From Sulfitobacter sp043557345 (lineage in GTDB: Bacteria; Pseudomonadota; Alphaproteobacteria; Rhodobacterales; Rhodobacteraceae): a DNA stretch of 64,000 nt. The notes under the pieces were generated by a model that was not told where the DNA came from, searched no databases, and saw only the letters and a program-made list of their open reading frames with translations. A program made the translations under genes and the position numbers. Shown piece by piece: positions 61,473-64,000 of this stretch. The stretch's first letter is position 1; every line of letters begins with the position of its first letter. The stretch is from contig NZ_JBIFFV010000009.1 of the NCBI RefSeq assembly GCF_043557345.1, positions 122,474 through 186,473 of the forward strand. Reading direction: 5' to 3'.

Positions 61473-62986
61473 GTGCCACCCCCGTTCTTGCCCTGCGCGA
61501 CGTGAGCAAAAGCTTCGGCTCGATCGAAGTGCTGCACGGCGTGACCCTCGCGCTGGAGCCGGGGACCGTGCATGCGCTGATCGGTGAGAACGGGGCGGGC
61601 AAATCGACGACGATGAAGATCATGGCGGGCTATCAACTGCCCACGAAAGGCGCCGTCGAACTCGACGGTGCGACCACCCGTTTCGACAGTTTGCACGAGG
61701 GCGAGATGGCCGGGATCGTGATGATCCACCAAGAATTCAACTTGGCCGAACAGCTCACCGTTGAGCAGAACATCTTTCTGGGCCGCGAGTTGAAACGCGG
61801 GCCGCTGCTCGACAAGGCCGAGATGCGGCGGCGCACGCGCGACTATCTTGACCGGGTGGCCTGCAATGTCTCTCCGGATGCGCTGGTCTCGCGCCTGTCG
61901 AACTCCGACAAGCAGATGGTCGAGATCGCCAAGGCCCTGTCGCGCGATGCGCGGGTGTTGATCATGGACGAGCCGACCGCGGTACTGACAAAACGGGAGA
62001 CCGATGTGCTGTTCAAACAGGTCGCGGCCCTGCGCGCGGCGGGAACGGCGGTCTTGTTCACCTCGCATAAATTGGACGAGGTGGCCAAGATCTCGGACCA
62101 TGTCACCATCATGCGCGATGGCGCGGTGGTGCAATCCAGCCCGACCTCTGAGATCACCGAAGACGAAATGGCCACCGCCATGGTGGGCCGCGATGTCTCC
62201 GACCTCTACCCCGCCAAACCCGGCGTGGACCGCAGCGCGCCAGAGGTGCTCTGGGTCGAAAACCTCAGCGTGCCGGGCTTTGCCAGCGATGTGTCTTTTT
62301 CGCTGCGACAGGGGGAGATCCTCGGGCTCGGCGGGCTCATCGGCTCTGGCCGGACCGAGGTGATGGAGGGTCTGGCCGCGCTGCGCCCGGCAAACGCCGA
62401 GCGTGTCACGCTTTTTGGCGAGCCGGTGCAGTTCAAGAAGCCGAGCGATGCGCAACAGGCCGGGCTGTGCTATCTGACCGAAGACCGCAAGCTGCGCGGG
62501 TTGCTGCTGGACCGCGGCATGCGTGAGAACCTGACCCTGCAAAACCTGCATAAATTCGGCGGTTTCCTGATCGACCGCAGCGCAGAGGAAAACGCTCTGA
62601 CGGAAGCCATTAGCGCGTTCGACATTCGCGCAGGCAGCCGTGACGTGCGCGTCGGCAATATGTCGGGCGGCAACCAGCAAAAACTGTTGCTGGCCAAGAT
62701 CATGCTCTCTGAGCCGCGCATCCTGATCGTCGATGAACCCACTCGCGGCATCGACATCGGCACCAAGCAGCAAATCTATGCCTTCCTGCGCAAATTGGCC
62801 GATCAAGGCCACGCCATTATCGTGATCACCTCCGAGATGCCCGAACTCATCGGGCTTGCCGACCGCGTGATGGTCATGCGTTTGGGCGAGGTCAGCGGCA
62901 CGCTGAACGCGGGCGAGATCACAGAAGACGCGATTGTCCGCCTCTCCATGGGGCTGAGCGCCGAACAAATGCCGATGACGGGTTAA
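61469..62986 (+). CDS. Sugar ABC transporter ATPase, RbsA/XylG type (two ABC domains)
   Basis: The 505-residue tandem ATPase. Domain 1: Walker A IGENGAGKSTTMKIM, Q-loop MIHQEFNLAEQLTV, signature LSNSDKQMVEIAKAL (degenerate against LSVGQ), Walker B VLIMDEPTAVLT, switch His in FTSHKLDEV. Domain 2: degenerate Walker A GLIGSGRTEVMEG (Arg for Lys, usual in RbsA), signature MSGGNQQKLLLAKIM, Walker B ILIVDEPTRGID. The layout is standard for CUT2 monosaccharide importers. ATG 61469 overlaps the oxidoreductase stop by four bases. It works with the permease next to it. Confidence 0.92.
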   Translation: MSATPVLALRDVSKSFGSIEVLHGVTLALEPGTVHALIGENGAGKSTTMKIMAGYQLPTKGAVELDGATTRFDSLHEGEMAGIVMIHQEFNLAEQLTVEQNIFLGRELKRGPLLDKAEMRRRTRDYLDRVACNVSPDALVSRLSNSDKQMVEIAKALSRDARVLIMDEPTAVLTKRETDVLFKQVAALRAAGTAVLFTSHKLDEVAKISDHVTIMRDGAVVQSSPTSEITEDEMATAMVGRDVSDLYPAKPGVDRSAPEVLWVENLSVPGFASDVSFSLRQGEILGLGGLIGSGRTEVMEGLAALRPANAERVTLFGEPVQFKKPSDAQQAGLCYLTEDRKLRGLLLDRGMRENLTLQNLHKFGGFLIDRSAEENALTEAISAFDIRAGSRDVRVGNMSGGNQQKLLLAKIMLSEPRILIVDEPTRGIDIGTKQQIYAFLRKLADQGHAIIVITSEMPELIGLADRVMVMRLGEVSGTLNAGEITEDAIVRLSMGLSAEQMPMTG

Positions 62987-62997
62987 GGAAACCGAAG

Positions 62998-63960
62998 ATG
63001 ACAGATGTAACCACAGCTCACACCAAAAGCTTCCGCCTGCCGTCGATGTCTGTCCTCGGGCCGATCATCGCGCTGATCGTTCTGGTGGTGATCGGCACGG
63101 CGCTGAATTCCAACTTCCTGAGTGCTGCGAATATCACCAACGTGCTCGCCCGTTCGGCCTTTATCGGGATCATCGCGGTGGGCATGACCTTTGTCATCAC
63201 CGCCGGGGGGCTTGACCTGTCGGTGGGGTCGATGGCGGCCTTCATCGCGGGGCTGATGATCTTGGTGATGAACGCCGCTTTGCCGAGCCTTGGTGTCGGC
63301 GTGCCGATCATCCTGTTGGGCATGTTCACGGCCATCGTGGCGGGGCTGCTGGCGGGGCTGTTGAACGGCTTTTTGATCACCGCGCTTGGTATTGAGGCCT
63401 TCATCGTCACGCTTGGCTCCATGGGCATTTACCGCTCGCTGGTGACGTGGCTGGCGGATGGCGGCACCCTGTCGCTCGATTTCGGTCTGCGCAGTTTTTA
63501 CCGGCCCGTCTATTTCGACGGCATCCTCGGGATCAGCTGGCCGATCATCGTTTTCGCGCTGGTGGTCATCATTGGTGAGATCATCATGTCGCGCAGCGTC
63601 TATGGCCGCCACTGCGCCGCCACCGGGTCGAACGAACATGTGGCGCATTATTCCAATGTGAACGTCAATCGCACCCGTCTGATCTCCTATGCCGCCTTGG
63701 GTATTTTGGTGGGCATCGCGACGATCATGTATGTACCGCGCCTCGGCTCGGCCTCGGCCTCGACCGGGGTGCTCTGGGAGTTGGAGGCGATTGCCGCCGT
63801 CATCATCGGCGGCACCGTGCTGAAGGGTGGTTTCGGTCGGGTCTGGGGCACCGTCATCGGCGTGCTGATCCTCAGCCTGATCGGCAATATCCTGAACCTC
63901 ACCGATTTCGTGTCGCCCTATCTGGGGTCGTTTGCGGGAGGGGGCGGAATCCTACGCTAA
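62998..63960 (+). CDS. Sugar ABC transporter permease, RbsC/XylH type
   Basis: The 320-residue CUT2 inner-membrane permease has eight or more hydrophobic segments. Conserved parts include NVLARSAFIGIIAVGMTFVI, TAGGLDLSVGSMAAF, NGFLITALGIEAFIVTLGSM, and AIAAVIIGGTVLKGGFGRVW near the C-terminus. It ends with a TAA at 63958-63960. The 40 bases left in the window hold no gene start I can see. The sugar-binding protein expected for this transporter is absent, so it probably follows just beyond the right edge. Confidence 0.92.
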   Translation: MTDVTTAHTKSFRLPSMSVLGPIIALIVLVVIGTALNSNFLSAANITNVLARSAFIGIIAVGMTFVITAGGLDLSVGSMAAFIAGLMILVMNAALPSLGVGVPIILLGMFTAIVAGLLAGLLNGFLITALGIEAFIVTLGSMGIYRSLVTWLADGGTLSLDFGLRSFYRPVYFDGILGISWPIIVFALVVIIGEIIMSRSVYGRHCAATGSNEHVAHYSNVNVNRTRLISYAALGILVGIATIMYVPRLGSASASTGVLWELEAIAAVIIGGTVLKGGFGRVWGTVIGVLILSLIGNILNLTDFVSPYLGSFAGGGGILR

Positions 63961-64000
63961 GGCTTTGGCCAACGATATTCACCGGTGAGATTGATGTGCT

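Noticed and set aside
61885..61935. Degenerate first signature (LSNSDKQ) and Arg in the second Walker A of the RbsA-like ATPase as signs of decay
   Set aside because: The Walker A change in domain 2 is normal for RbsA-type proteins, and the rest of both domains is intact, so decay is not indicated.

Overview
The window reads as a chromosomal segment of an alphaproteobacterium of the Rhodobacteraceae (Roseobacter/Rhodobacter group). The DNA is GC-rich, and operons are tightly packed with ATGA, GTGA and TAATG overlaps. Several gene sets point the same way: a glpD-glpSTPQUV-type glycerol ABC uptake operon, an opgG-(small ORF)-opgH-opgC operon laid out like the Rhodobacter sphaeroides glucan operon, and a hydroxyproline catabolic cluster with a fused aconitase-X dehydratase. 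I see no tRNA, rRNA, CRISPR array, insertion sequence or prophage. No gene-free stretch exceeds 300 bases.

Layout. 1-2.4 kb: 3' end of a type IB topoisomerase, an ExoD-like membrane protein and an orphan GT20 (OtsA-like) synthase. 2.4-13.7 kb: a glycerol regulon. It has a divergent DeoR-type GlpR, GlpD, two ABC ATPases, two permeases, a small membrane protein, a binding protein, glycerol kinase and an iron-type alcohol dehydrogenase. Four GlpR-like half-sites lie between glpR and glpD. 13.8-23.2 kb: a dipeptide (Dpp/Opp-type) ABC transporter operon with a cytoplasmic gamma-glutamyltransferase-like enzyme and an M20 peptidase, divergent from an IclR regulator. 23.2-25.3 kb: large-subunit catalase. 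25.4-28.7 kb: a four-gene overlapping cassette of unknown function (acyl-CoA-dehydrogenase-like protein, PIG-L deacetylase, methyltransferase, GT2 glycosyltransferase). 28.9-32.3 kb: a GST, then an overlapping PncC/CinA-like and NadE pair for NAD metabolism. 32.3-39.6 kb: an MFS transporter, an RND efflux pair and a phospholipase-D-like protein. 39.6-44.5 kb: osmoregulated periplasmic glucan operon.

44.7-55.5 kb: hydroxyproline catabolism. It contains a pyrroline-2-carboxylate reductase-like Ldh-family enzyme, an alpha-ketoglutarate-semialdehyde dehydrogenase-like enzyme, a polar amino acid ABC transporter, an FAD amino acid dehydrogenase, a 4-hydroxyproline 2-epimerase, fused aconitase X, and a proline-racemase homologue with Ser/Thr in place of the two catalytic Cys. 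Two palindromes sharing ATACA-N3-TGTAT precede its two rightward units. 55.7-56.7 kb: an orphan oligopeptide ABC ATPase with an altered Walker A. 56.8-64 kb: a LacI-regulated sugar operon (xylose isomerase, TIM-barrel isomerase/epimerase, Gfo/Idh/MocA oxidoreductase, RbsA- and RbsC-like transporter). It has two operators 20 bp apart, and its binding-protein gene presumably lies beyond the window.

Together this is an uptake-and-catabolism landscape for osmolytes and matrix or algal compounds (glycerol, peptides, hydroxyprolines, sugars), with envelope and stress functions between. The points most worth a second look are the asymmetric ATP sites of the glycerol transporter, the four-gene cassette at 25-29 kb, the small opgI-position ORF, the Ser/Thr proline-racemase homologue, and the paired operators. 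All assignments rest on reading motifs and context; no database search was run.
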